The notes: a model not told the origin generated them from the letters alone. Shown: positions 44,708 through 52,748, counted from the first letter of the stretch. The stretch: 64,000 bases of DNA from Novosphingobium arvoryzae (GCF_014652615.1 NZ_BMZD01000001.1:83962-147961); one strand, 5' to 3'. Made by a program: numbers and translations.

Positions 44708-45337
44708 CTACTCGGCGCCCGCTAACTCACGCACAGTCATCGGAGGATATACCGAAGTTGGTGTGAAAATCTCATGTTTTCCGAGATGTGCAAACAAAGA
44801 ATCTTCGGCACTGAAGCTCGACATGCTGGTCAGAACATCCAGTCTGAAGTCTCTGCGTTGAAACTTACCTTTTCCGATATATCCCCATTCAACCACACTG
44901 ATCGGCTGTGATGCGATATCTTTCATCGTCATGGCATCACCATGCACAAGATTAAGCGACAGCACGAATGAGGCAGCTCGATAGAGTTCATCGCTCTCTT
45001 CGAGATCCAGATACTCGGTAAAAACTTCCAACATGTTAGCACGACATTCAGCGATGTTGTCGTCCAGAAGCTCGATGCCGTAGCAACACATGAGCGCCAG
45101 AAGCGCATAGTGTCTTTTCTCGAAATCGGACTTGCCGAACTTCAACTCGACAGCCGCGAGCTTCCTCTGGAGAATCGGCACGAGAAAGTTCCCGCTGCCA
45201 CATGCTGGTTCAAGAAACCGTGCATCGATGCGTTCAGCTTCGCCCTTCACCAGATCGAGCATCTTCTCGACCATCCAGTCAGGCGTAAAAACCTCTCCGT
45301 GATCGGCGACTCGTTTTTTGGATTTGATCAGGCTCAT
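44708..45337 (-). CDS. Small SAM-dependent methyltransferase-like protein without NPPY
   Basis: A 209-residue protein with SAM motif I LEPACGSGNFLVPIL (near residues 42-56) and a GDAMTM block, but no [DN]PP[YF] motif IV. It thus has SAM binding but not the known catalytic loop. It may act as a subunit of the 553-residue enzyme encoded next. The frame is intact and does not look like a piece broken off that gene, since both have their own motif I. Confidence 0.82.
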   Translation of the reverse strand: MSLIKSKKRVADHGEVFTPDWMVEKMLDLVKGEAERIDARFLEPACGSGNFLVPILQRKLAAVELKFGKSDFEKRHYALLALMCCYGIELLDDNIAECRANMLEVFTEYLDLEESDELYRAASFVLSLNLVHGDAMTMKDIASQPISVVEWGYIGKGKFQRRDFRLDVLTSMSSFSAEDSLFAHLGKHEIFTPTSVYPPMTVRELAGAE

Positions 45338-45420
45338 ACATGCGTTGGACGATATCTGCCCAACCTCCCGCTGTCTATCTGAGCCGAGACAACGCCCCTA
45401 AACAGGCGAATGCGTGACGG

Positions 45421-46368
45421 TCAAATGCTGTCATATTTCTGCTTCAGAAGCAGGGTTGCGTATTCAACGTCCTTAGGGGTTGTGACGGAAAACTGATATT
45501 CGTGTCCCTTGTTGCCATTGCGCCAAGTGAACTCCTTAGCAGCTCCCACACCCTTTGGGTCATCAATCTCGATGTAGTTCTTGGACTTCGTCCCGTCGGG
45601 ATAGAGAGTGCCGCGAACAATGCTGATCATCAGGCTGGTTTTTCTGAAGTAGACGTAACAGATTGCCGTCGAGCCCTTGTTAACTCGGATATAGTGCTTC
45701 TTGCTTGAGCAGCTCGTGTCTTCAAGATTGCCAAAATACTCCTTCAAGCCCTCCCACACCTCAGCGCACTGAGCCGAAGTTTTTGAAACATGTTCAGCTT
45801 CATCCGTTACTTCGATTTCAGCGTTCACAGATGAGATGACGGAGCCGCTTGCGGTTATGTTTTCGATCTTTTCCTTCGACGTTGGCAGATGCTGCACAAG
45901 CGATATGATATCGTTGTTGAAGCGTTTAATCTCCCACAGCTCAAATGGCATGTCTTTGAAGTTGACACTGTTTTTCTGATACGAGTTGAACGAAGGAGAT
46001 ATGAAGATCACTCGTGACTGCGACCAATCGACCTGATCTTTTTTCAGCGTTTTTTCGGTTTTCTCGTTATATTCGAGAATGAAGTCAGCTTTGTTTTGCA
46101 GCATCGTGGAAAGATACGAATACCCCTGATCGATAACTGAGTAGCTGTTACCCTTCTTATACTCGATGATCACGAACGCGGCGTTGTCCTCATCAAAGCA
46201 AAGCGTATCAAGCCTGTAACTCCCGATAGTGAACTCGCTGCACACCATTTGAAGGTTGAAAAGGGAGCTGACATTGCTCTCGATGAGGGACTGAATGTCT
46301 TTCTCAAGCTCAAACGGCGTCGGCGAGAACTCAACCAACTTATTCTGGTTTTGCTTGAATAACTTCAT
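45421..46368 (-). CDS. DUF5655 protein with PD-(D/E)XK nuclease-like fold
   Basis: A 315-residue protein. The N-terminal segment has the nuclease pattern Asp54 (RLDTLCF), Glu69 and Lys71 (IIEYKKG), as in NucS-like PD-(D/E)XK nucleases. The C-terminal part (residues 200-315, CAEVWEGLKEYFGNLED...GTLYPDG) matches DUF5655. These proteins are found in many islands with restriction systems. It may cut DNA for the module; no activity is proven. Low GC. Confidence 0.8.
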   Translation of the reverse strand: MKLFKQNQNKLVEFSPTPFELEKDIQSLIESNVSSLFNLQMVCSEFTIGSYRLDTLCFDEDNAAFVIIEYKKGNSYSVIDQGYSYLSTMLQNKADFILEYNEKTEKTLKKDQVDWSQSRVIFISPSFNSYQKNSVNFKDMPFELWEIKRFNNDIISLVQHLPTSKEKIENITASGSVISSVNAEIEVTDEAEHVSKTSAQCAEVWEGLKEYFGNLEDTSCSSKKHYIRVNKGSTAICYVYFRKTSLMISIVRGTLYPDGTKSKNYIEIDDPKGVGAAKEFTWRNGNKGHEYQFSVTTPKDVEYATLLLKQKYDSI

Positions 46369-46456
46369 CGATAACCCGCCCCTGAAATCTCATTGCGCCG
46401 CGTCAAAAGCGAAGCCACGCTGGGAGCTTAGCGGATCAGGTCGAGCAAATCTATTG

Positions 46457-46855
46457 TCACTGGAATCCGTCACTCGATGACGCAGCCTTCAAGAACGCAA
46501 GATCGAAGTCCAATCGATCTCCGATCAGTTCCGCACCATCGATGAAATCGAGGAAGTCTGCGAGTGCAACGTGCATGGGGCGGCAATGCGCTAAACGATC
46601 ATTCGTTGTGCCGATTATCCGCTCAGCCTCAAGCGACAATGGGCGCGGAGGCTTTACCCATTCATCGAAGACCTCGTCGCAAGCCCAACGATTCTGAGCG
46701 AAAAAACGGACAATATCGCCTTTCTCAGGTGTCAGCGCCGATGTTTCCAAGTCAAGCAACAGCTCGCGCCTTGAGCCACCAGACCCTTGCCCGAGAAGTT
46801 CTAAACCCCCGATTTCGTATAGATCATAGAGCGATTCCCGTAGCTCAGCATTCAT
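46457..46855 (-). CDS. Truncated DnaQ-like (DEDD) exonuclease
   Basis: A 132-residue protein aligning to the exonuclease epsilon fold. ExoI (LLLDLETSALTPEKGDIV) keeps Asp and Glu, and ExoII is GDRLDFDLAFL with one Asp. The chain stops before ExoIII, so the HxxxD residues are missing. It is therefore probably inactive or a binding module, or a decaying gene. Its start overlaps the Q-rich gene's stop by 4 bp. Confidence 0.7.
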   Translation of the reverse strand: MNAELRESLYDLYEIGGLELLGQGSGGSRRELLLDLETSALTPEKGDIVRFFAQNRWACDEVFDEWVKPPRPLSLEAERIIGTTNDRLAHCRPMHVALADFLDFIDGAELIGDRLDFDLAFLKAASSSDGFQ

Positions 46856-47295
46856 CTCGAAATCGCCTTAGCCGCTTTCGCAAACGCAACATCATCATTC
46901 TGCGTGCCATAAATCTGCTGTCGCAGTCGTTGTTGCTGCTGCTGTTGCTGAGGTTGAGATGACGGCACGTTCAATGCCTTGATAATACCCTGCTGAATCG
47001 AAGAGAGCCCCTCAGGACGGTCCTCAGAGTCATTCTTGCTATCTGCGCTATCTGTGCTGCTCTTACCCCCGCTTCCCTTCTGAGGACCGCTTACAGGAGC
47101 GGATTTCGGCGGTTTAGACTTTCTGGGGCGACACTGCTTGGCGAGTGCAGCATTTCGTTCGGCAAGTTTCGTGACAAGCTGACCAGCTGCGCCTTGCAAA
47201 AGCATAATGTCAGCCTTGATCTGATCGCTTTCGACCTCATCGCTGTTTTCAATCAACCACGCCATCAAGCGTGAAAACTCTTCTCGTGCCTCCAT
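46852..47295 (-). CDS. Gln-rich hypothetical protein
   Basis: A 147-residue protein with a helical N-terminal third (FSRLMAWLIENSDEVESDQIKADIMLLQGAAGQL), a Lys/Pro/Ser-rich linker, and a Q run (seven consecutive Gln near residue 120). No family recognised. It is first in the leftward cluster and has palindrome C 62 bp upstream. A GGAG site precedes the ATG. Confidence 0.75.
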   Translation of the reverse strand: MEAREEFSRLMAWLIENSDEVESDQIKADIMLLQGAAGQLVTKLAERNAALAKQCRPRKSKPPKSAPVSGPQKGSGGKSSTDSADSKNDSEDRPEGLSSIQQGIIKALNVPSSQPQQQQQQQRLRQQIYGTQNDDVAFAKAAKAISR

Positions 47296-47354
47296 GTGAC
47301 AAACTCCTGTCTGTCTATTTATAACAGGGGCACGAAAAAGGCGGCGTTGCGGAG

Positions 47355-47375
47355 AAACTTTAAAGTTTAAAGTTT
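47355..47375. promoter_or_regulatory. Island palindrome C (candidate operator)
   Basis: AAACTTTAAA-G-TTTAAAGTTT, a perfect 10-bp-arm palindrome whose central 17 bp (47357-47373) is identical to palindrome B. It sits in the 79-bp gap between the integrase stop and the Q-rich gene start. Confidence 0.8.
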
Positions 47376-48877
47376 CACGGCTGCGGTTCGTCAGCTTTCT
47401 GTTTTGCGAGTTTCATGATGCCGAGCATCGTCTGCTCATCAATCTCTCCAGCTTGATACCGCTTCATTGCTTCGAGAATGAACGGATCGAGACTGGTTAC
47501 GGTTTCTGGCTCTGCCTTCTTCGCCTTGCGCTTCACTTTCACGATAGCACTGCGTCGTGTGTTTGAAGTCGAGTGATCGTAGTGTCGTTCAAGCTGCTCA
47601 CGCTTGCAGCCCATGTTCAGCGCCAAGTCTGCATATTCGACACCATGCTCTCGCCTCACTGTGGCGTATGTGTGGCGCAACGAGTAGAGTGAACGCTTCT
47701 CGCCCTCCTTGTTGAAAAGCAGCCCCGTTTCCGTGCCTTCGACGGGCAAACGGCTCAGGAAGTGCTGGAACGACTTGTTCAGGTTCGAGAACGGCTTGGG
47801 CTTGTTGTCACTCGCCTTTTGCTGTCCGAACCAAACAAGGTCATTCGGACCAGTGTATGGTGATTTGTCTCGCCACTCTTTCAGCGTTTTGTTCGCATTG
47901 GGCTGTGTCTGCACATCGCGGTTTTGACTGGTTTTTGTCGCTTTTCTCACGCCCACGACGCAGATTGGTTCATCAAACTCATCGCTGGGTTGATCGAACG
48001 TTATGTCACGCCACCTCATTTCGCGGGCTTCACCTACACGAAGACCGCTGTTCAGCATGAAGATCACGAAGTGATAAAGCTGAGTGCGTTGTAGCTTGTG
48101 CCACGCATTCACCCTGTCATCTTTGAAGTGACCAATCAGGTCGCGGTAGCTTCGCAGATAGGCTGTCATCGATCGGTGTTCGTCGGGTTCGAAGTGTGGA
48201 CGACGATGATGAGGGCGACTGTCTTGAGGTGGCTTCATCTTGAAGACCTGCTGTAAGCGCCCACGCTCCCGCGCATCTGCGAAGATCATGTTGAGCGCAG
48301 TCTGATCCATCTGAAGCGTCTTTTTCGCAGGCACCTTCGCCACATTCTTCGTGGTCTTGGTTTTCGCCTTGCGCCGCTTTGGATTGTAATCAGACAGCTT
48401 TTCGCCCTGATGCGTTGACCAATATGCGATGCGCCAATCCCAGTAGTTTTGCGCTATCTCAGGGGTGATATCGTTGAGACGCATCGAGGTGCCGTCTGCA
48501 TATCGGAAATATGCTTTGTAGTAGCGGGCAGACTGGTTCTTATACCAACGCTGCCGATCTGCCTTCCAGACACCGTTGTTGATCTGGCGCTGATACCAAT
48601 CGTCACAGTGCTTTTCGAAAGTGTAGTCATCAAGCGTGTGACCGAGAGATGCCGCATTTCTGAGCCGATCATACTCCTTCCGCGCAAACGCATAAGCATC
48701 TTCGTAGATCGTCAAACCCGTGCTGCGATTGATGATCTTACGCGGACCAACTCGCAGCTTCATGTACCACTTAGGCTGGCGATGGGATTTCACATTGGGG
48801 GCGGCAGTGGCGAGATTGCGCTGATATAGAATCAGATCGCCGCCGAGATGCTCGATCCTGTTCTCGTAATATGCCAC
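47375..48877 (-). CDS. Tyrosine-type site-specific integrase
   Basis: A 500-residue integrase. The catalytic domain has Arg280 (NSGLRVGEAREM), Arg401 in YSLRHTYAT and Tyr433 in ERHYDHS. The His of the usual HxLRH box is replaced by Tyr398, a known variant. The start is GTG 48877. It lies at the right end of the island facing inward, the usual phage-island layout, and should act on the candidate att repeats at 33780/33907 and 48954/48977. Confidence 0.95.
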   Translation of the reverse strand: MAYYENRIEHLGGDLILYQRNLATAAPNVKSHRQPKWYMKLRVGPRKIINRSTGLTIYEDAYAFARKEYDRLRNAASLGHTLDDYTFEKHCDDWYQRQINNGVWKADRQRWYKNQSARYYKAYFRYADGTSMRLNDITPEIAQNYWDWRIAYWSTHQGEKLSDYNPKRRKAKTKTTKNVAKVPAKKTLQMDQTALNMIFADARERGRLQQVFKMKPPQDSRPHHRRPHFEPDEHRSMTAYLRSYRDLIGHFKDDRVNAWHKLQRTQLYHFVIFMLNSGLRVGEAREMRWRDITFDQPSDEFDEPICVVGVRKATKTSQNRDVQTQPNANKTLKEWRDKSPYTGPNDLVWFGQQKASDNKPKPFSNLNKSFQHFLSRLPVEGTETGLLFNKEGEKRSLYSLRHTYATVRREHGVEYADLALNMGCKREQLERHYDHSTSNTRRSAIVKVKRKAKKAEPETVTSLDPFILEAMKRYQAGEIDEQTMLGIMKLAKQKADEPQP

Positions 48878-48953
48878 CGCAGACCCCCAGAAGATGCCCT
48901 GACTGCTGCGATTATGCTATTTCCGAGAACCCGAACCGTCAATGTTTCTGCGG

Positions 48954-48973
48954 TTCTGCTATGATTCTGCTAC
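48954..48973. repeat. Integrase arm-type or attachment repeat, right
   Basis: TTCTGCTATGATTCTGCTAC matches the left copy at 33907 (18 of 20). A partial third copy CTGCTGCGATTATGCTA is at 48903. Proximity to the integrase start suggests a role in integration. Confidence 0.5.
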
Positions 48974-48976
48974 AAA

Positions 48977-49008
48977 GAAAAAGGGGCTGCGATTTCTCGC
49001 AACCCCTT
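48977..49008 (-). terminator. rpsI: rpsI-rplM operon terminator at the island border
   Basis: On the leftward strand AAGGGGTTGCG and CGCAGCCCC pair with one mismatch, followed by TTTTTC. The first 11 bases on the + strand (GAAAAAGGGGC, 48977-48987) are the candidate att core shared with 33780. A smaller AT-rich hairpin (49018-49037, ACGAAAA/TTTTCGT) lies next to the rpsI stop. Confidence 0.8.
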
Positions 49009-49038
49009 GATTTCAGTACGAAAAAGTGACTTTTCGTC

Positions 49039-49533
49039 TTAGCGCTTGCTGAACTGGAAGCTGCGGCGAGCCTTGGCCCGGCCGTACTTCTTGCGTTCAA
49101 CGACGCGGGGGTCGCGGGTCAGGAACCCGGCAGCCTTGACGGCCGAGCGCAGCGCCGGCTCGTACTTGGTCAGCGCCTGCGAGATGCCATGCTTCACGGC
49201 ACCCGCCTGGCCCGACAGACCGCCGCCCTTGACGGTGGCGATCACGTCGTACTGACCTTCGCGATCAGCGACCTGGAACGGCTGGTTCAGCACCAGACGC
49301 AGGGTCGGACGGGCGAAATAGACCGACTGGTCGCGGCCATTGACGGTAACCTTGCCGGTGCCGGGCTTGATCCACACGCGGGCAACGGCGTCCTTGCGGC
49401 GGCCGGTGGCATAGGAACGGCCCTGGGCGTCGATTTCCTTTTCGCGCAGCGGCGCGGCGGGAGCGGCCGGGGCAGCCGGGGTTTCGGCAATCGAGCCGAG
49501 GTCGGCCAGATCGGTGACGGTGTTATCGGACAT
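49039..49533 (-). CDS. rpsI: 30S ribosomal protein S9
   Basis: S9 is a small-subunit protein whose C-terminal tail reaches the P site. The 164-residue protein has the core [21 protein letters not shown] and ends with [16 protein letters not shown]. An Ala/Pro-rich N-terminal extension (about 35 residues) is typical of alphaproteobacteria. It overlaps rplM by a few bases (ATGA) as usual. Confidence 0.97.
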   Translation of the reverse strand: MSDNTVTDLADLGSIAETPAAPAAPAAPLREKEIDAQGRSYATGRRKDAVARVWIKPGTGKVTVNGRDQSVYFARPTLRLVLNQPFQVADREGQYDVIATVKGGGLSGQAGAVKHGISQALTKYEPALRSAVKAAGFLTRDPRVVERKKYGRAKARRSFQFSKR

Positions 49534-50012
49534 CAGGCACCCACCTTGTTCTTGCGGTTACGGGCAGCAACATCGAGCACTTCCGGCTGGTTGCCGGCGT
49601 GCGGATGTTCGGCGCTGGAATAGAGGTGCAGCGCGCGCATCTGGTCACGACCCAGCGGGCCGCGCGGAATCATGCGCTCGACAGCCTTTTCCAGCACGCG
49701 CTCGGGGAAGCGACCGTCGAGGATCTTGTCCGCGGTCACCGCCTTGATGCCGCCGGCATAGCCGGTGTGCTTGTAATAGGTCTTCTGCTTCAGCTTGTTG
49801 CCGGTCAGGCGCACCTTGCCAGCGTTGATGACGACGACGTGGTCACCGCAATCGACGTGGGGGGTGAAGCTCGGCTTGTGCTTGCCGCGCAGGATATTGG
49901 CGATGATCACGGCCAGACGCCCGACCACCAGACCTTCGGCATCGATCAGATGCCACTTCTTTTCCACCTCGGCCGGCTTGATCGACCGGGTGACCTTGCT
50001 GAGCGCCTTCAT
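49533..50012 (-). CDS. rplM: 50S ribosomal protein L13
   Basis: L13 is an early-assembly large-subunit protein. The 159-residue protein has [17 protein letters not shown] near residue 18 and [18 protein letters not shown] near 57. It leads the rplM-rpsI operon. Upstream (50013-50173) lie two hairpins, ATCCGG/CCGGAT (50064-50079) and CCCTTTC/GAAAGGG (50094-50110), which could be leader structures or a terminator of the upstream gene. Confidence 0.97.
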   Translation of the reverse strand: MKALSKVTRSIKPAEVEKKWHLIDAEGLVVGRLAVIIANILRGKHKPSFTPHVDCGDHVVVINAGKVRLTGNKLKQKTYYKHTGYAGGIKAVTADKILDGRFPERVLEKAVERMIPRGPLGRDQMRALHLYSSAEHPHAGNQPEVLDVAARNRKNKVGA

Positions 50013-50173
50013 GGCCAGCCCTTCCTGATTTTTAGGTCAAAACCCTTGCATTCCCGAATCTCCATCCGGCAGGCCGGATAGCGGGGAAGGCGGCCCTTTC
50101 GCGGAAAGGGGCTGGAAAGTCAAGCGAACCGGGGGTTTTCGATAGAGGTAAAATAATACCGCATGAATCGCCA

Positions 50174-50899
50174 CTAGCGATTGTCGAACGTCCAGACCTC
50201 GCGGCTGACGCGTTCGGACCCGTCCAGGCGGGTAATCACGGTGCGTTCGAACTGCTGCGGCAGGTTGCCCGGCTCCGGGCTTGCGACATTGATCGATACG
50301 TCCACTTCGCCCTGGTTGCCGCTGGGGAGCGGGACGCGGCGCACTTCATGATGGCGATTGCGCGCCGGGTTGAACAGGTCGACCGGCCAAGCGGCGCCGC
50401 CATTGGCCGCGGCCAGAATGCGGTTGAGCGCTTCCATCGAACCAGCTCCGCGCGCGTAGCTCTGCCGGGTCTGATTCAGGATCAGCGCGCTGGCCCGCGC
50501 CGCTTCGCTGCGGGCTGCCCTGTCCGATGCGGCGGCGTTGGTTCCGGTGATCTGTCCATGCCGGTCCAGTCGCAGAGGGAAAGGCCCGGCGTCCACGCGC
50601 TTGCGCTCCAGATCGGCCAGCAGTGCGACCGGCGGCGGGGCTTCCACCACGGTGTCGATCAGGGCGCCATCGACCACATACCCGTCGCCATCCGCCGCGA
50701 TCCGCACTTCGTAGCTGCGCTTGACCATGATGTGCTTGCCATCCGGCAACGACCGCCAGACCGTGCGGCTGAGGACCAGCGGCTTTTGCGGCGGCGCGAA
50801 GTTCTTGACCCCCGATGCAATCGACTGCGGCTGCTGTGCCGCCAGCCCCGTCGGCAGCAGGGTGGCGATCCCTGCCAGCAAGAGGGTGCGCACGGTCAC
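50174..50899 (-). CDS. Secreted protein of unknown function
   Basis: A 241-residue protein with an N-terminal signal peptide (TLLLAGIATLLPTGLAAQ). The rest is polar with no recognised domain; SFEV/DGHGQIT-like strands suggest a beta-rich fold. The start is GTG 50899 overlapping the cutA stop (GTGA), so it is translationally coupled in a ctaA-cutA-hypothetical run. Confidence 0.75.
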   Translation of the reverse strand: MTVRTLLLAGIATLLPTGLAAQQPQSIASGVKNFAPPQKPLVLSRTVWRSLPDGKHIMVKRSYEVRIAADGDGYVVDGALIDTVVEAPPPVALLADLERKRVDAGPFPLRLDRHGQITGTNAAASDRAARSEAARASALILNQTRQSYARGAGSMEALNRILAAANGGAAWPVDLFNPARNRHHEVRRVPLPSGNQGEVDVSINVASPEPGNLPQQFERTVITRLDGSERVSREVWTFDNR

Positions 50900-51228
50900 G
50901 GCCGCAGTTCCGCGAGCCAGGCCAGCGTTGCCGGCGCGCCTGCCTCACAGCGCCAGCCCAGCACCGCCGGTGCCTGGTAGGGGTGCAATTCGGCAATGCG
51001 CTGAACTGCGCGATCAAGCAGGACCGCGTCGGTCTTGAACAGCACCCCGGTCTCCTCCGCCTGGCGTTGCGAACCCTGCCAGACAAACAGTGACAATGTA
51101 GAACCAAGCATATTCGCGCAGGCAACCAGCCGCTCGTCAAGTACCTTGCCCGCAACGGAACGTGCCACATTCTCATCCGGGAAGGGGCACCAGATCATCG
51201 CCCCGGCCAGTGGCGGCGTATCCGTCAC
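50896..51228 (-). CDS. cutA: CutA-family divalent-ion tolerance protein
   Basis: CutA proteins are small trimers tied to copper tolerance and other stresses. The 110-residue protein has VAGKVLDERLVACANML near residue 25-41 and the C-terminal ELHPYQAPAVLGW. The start is GTG 51228, overlapping the ctaA stop (GTGA). Upstream in-frame starts lie inside ctaA and are unlikely. Confidence 0.9.
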   Translation of the reverse strand: MTDTPPLAGAMIWCPFPDENVARSVAGKVLDERLVACANMLGSTLSLFVWQGSQRQAEETGVLFKTDAVLLDRAVQRIAELHPYQAPAVLGWRCEAGAPATLAWLAELRP

Positions 51229-52274
51229 GCGGTCCGGCGACCCAGAGCGTGCACGCCAAGCGTGGTGGCCGCAACCAGCAGCGCTCCACACAGCTGGTGC
51301 AGCACGGCGATCCACAGCGACATCCCGCTCATCACCGTGGCGATTCCCAGCAGGATCTGCGTCCCGAAGGCGCTGTGAATGGCAATGGAGGCGGACCGGT
51401 GGCTGGCGCGGACCTTGCGGGCCAGCACGATCAGGATGGCCACCACGCCCCACGCCCACCAGCGGTGCACGAAGTGCGTCAGGAAGGGATCGTTCAGAAA
51501 AGCGTGGATGGTGCCGCCGGCCCAGGCAATGCCATCGGGCACGAAGCGGCCCTGCATCAGCGGCCAGGCATCCCAGTTGAACCAGCCGGCCCCGGCCACA
51601 TAGCCGGCGCGCAGCCCCGCCACCAGCGCGCCGAAGAACAGCTGCAAGGCCAGGGCCGCCAGTGTGAAGGCGGCAAATCCGGTCAACCGGGCGCGCCCTT
51701 CACCACGGGCATGGGCGCGCAGATCCAGCGCGGTCCAGACCAGCCCGCCCAGCGTCAGCAATGCGACCAGCAGATGCGTGGCGAGGCGGAAATGGCTGAC
51801 CCTGACGTCGTTGACGATCCCCGACTTGACCATCCACCAGCCAACCGTGCCTTGCAACGCGCCCAAGGCCAGCAGGGCCAGCAGGCGCGGTTTGTAACCG
51901 GCGGGGATCATCCCCTTTACCCAGAACCATGCCAGCGGCAGGGCAAAGGCAAGGCCGATGATCCGGGCGATCAGGCGGTGAAACCATTCCCAGAAATAGA
52001 TGAACTTGTAGGTTTCCAGCGTCATCCCCGCCGGACCGTTGATCTGCTGGTATTGCGGGGTCTGGCGATAGGCGTCGTACTCGGCCTGCCACGCCGCGTC
52101 GTTCAGCGGCGGCAAGGTGCCGGTCACGGGTTTCCATTCGGTGATCGAAACCCCGGATTCGGTCAGGCGGGTAATCCCGCCCACCGCGACGATCAGGACG
52201 ACCAGCGTGGCCACCACCAGTAGCCAGCGGGCGAGAATTGCGGCCGAAGCCTGCGCATGCACTGCCTTGCTCAT
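51225..52274 (-). CDS. ctaA: Haem A synthase (CtaA/COX15)
   Basis: Haem A synthase converts haem O to haem A for aa3 oxidases. The 349-residue protein has eight or so membrane helices and four conserved His, including EWFHRLIARIIG, FRLATHLLVALL, HFVHRWWAWG and VLHQLCGALL. The COX15 signature GGITRLTESGVSITEWKPVTGTLPPL is near residue 30. The start is ATG 52274. Confidence 0.95.
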   Translation of the reverse strand: MSKAVHAQASAAILARWLLVVATLVVLIVAVGGITRLTESGVSITEWKPVTGTLPPLNDAAWQAEYDAYRQTPQYQQINGPAGMTLETYKFIYFWEWFHRLIARIIGLAFALPLAWFWVKGMIPAGYKPRLLALLALGALQGTVGWWMVKSGIVNDVRVSHFRLATHLLVALLTLGGLVWTALDLRAHARGEGRARLTGFAAFTLAALALQLFFGALVAGLRAGYVAGAGWFNWDAWPLMQGRFVPDGIAWAGGTIHAFLNDPFLTHFVHRWWAWGVVAILIVLARKVRASHRSASIAIHSAFGTQILLGIATVMSGMSLWIAVLHQLCGALLVAATTLGVHALGRRTA

Positions 52275-52345
52275 GTCCGCCCCCTGCTCTCGCCCCGCGC
52301 GAATCGCAAGCATGGATCGGCGAACGACAGGGCGGCACTTGATCC

Positions 52346-52357
52346 ATGTTACAACAT
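52346..52357. promoter_or_regulatory. Palindromic Zur/Fur-like operator candidate
   Basis: ATGTTACAACAT, a perfect palindrome (arms ATGTT/AACAT) 7 bp upstream of the merC-like ATG, between divergent ctaA and the MerC-like gene. It resembles alphaproteobacterial Zur boxes (TGTTATAACA), but this is a short match. Confidence 0.4.
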
Positions 52358-52364
52358 AACATAC

Positions 52365-52748
52365 ATGAGCGCTGCGATGCGTGATGCGTTCCTTTCGATT
52401 CGCGACCGGCTGGACCGGGTCGGCGTGCTGCTGTCCGGGCTGTGCATGCTGCATTGCATCGCCGGAATCGTGCTGGTTGCCGGGCTGGGCTTGGGCGGCG
52501 AAGTGCTGCTTTCACCGGCGTTTCATCGGGTCGGACTGGCCCTGGCGATCGTGATCGGCGCCATTACGCTGGTGATGGGCGTGGCCCGCCACGGCGATCC
52601 GCGTCCGCTGCAGGCTGGCGGAGCCGGCATTGCAATGATGACCGTTGCATTGTTCGTCGGGCATGGCCTGGAAGAAGCCTTGCTGACGATTGTCGGGGTG
52701 GCTCTGCTGGCCTGGGCGCATCTGCGCAACTTGCGCTGCGCCGACTAG
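52365..52748 (+). CDS. MerC-like membrane protein
   Basis: A 127-residue membrane protein with four helices and the MerC-type motif [14 protein letters not shown] in helix 1, whose two cysteines could bind metal. MerC proteins transport mercury, but many homologs are associated with zinc or other roles. No mer genes are nearby. Start ATG 52365. It lies 16 bp before thiSG. Confidence 0.75.
   Translation: MSAAMRDAFLSIRDRLDRVGVLLSGLCMLHCIAGIVLVAGLGLGGEVLLSPAFHRVGLALAIVIGAITLVMGVARHGDPRPLQAGGAGIAMMTVALFVGHGLEEALLTIVGVALLAWAHLRNLRCAD

Larger units (their letters stand above)
33780..48976. mobile_element. Integrated genomic island (about 15.2 kb) with modification/defence cargo
   Basis: The span is of visibly lower GC than both flanks and uses more A/T-ending codons. 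It has a tyrosine integrase at its right end, a serine recombinase inside, and genes absent from the host-type operons around it. It lies between rpsI and the HPP gene. A direct repeat GAAAAAGGGGC occurs at both proposed ends (33780-33790 and 48977-48987). The borders are an inference; other repeats near the ends (GATTCTGCTAC at 33917 and 48963) would move the left border about 130 bp inward. Confidence 0.85.

Noticed and set aside
43028-45337. A single methyltransferase gene broken by a frameshift
   Set aside because: Both pieces have their own start with ribosome site and their own SAM motif I, with an 18-bp gap, so two genes are more likely.
46900-47000. Possible CRISPR-like or tandem repeat from CAG/CAA run
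   Set aside because: The repeat simply encodes the Gln run of the Q-rich protein and has no spacer structure.
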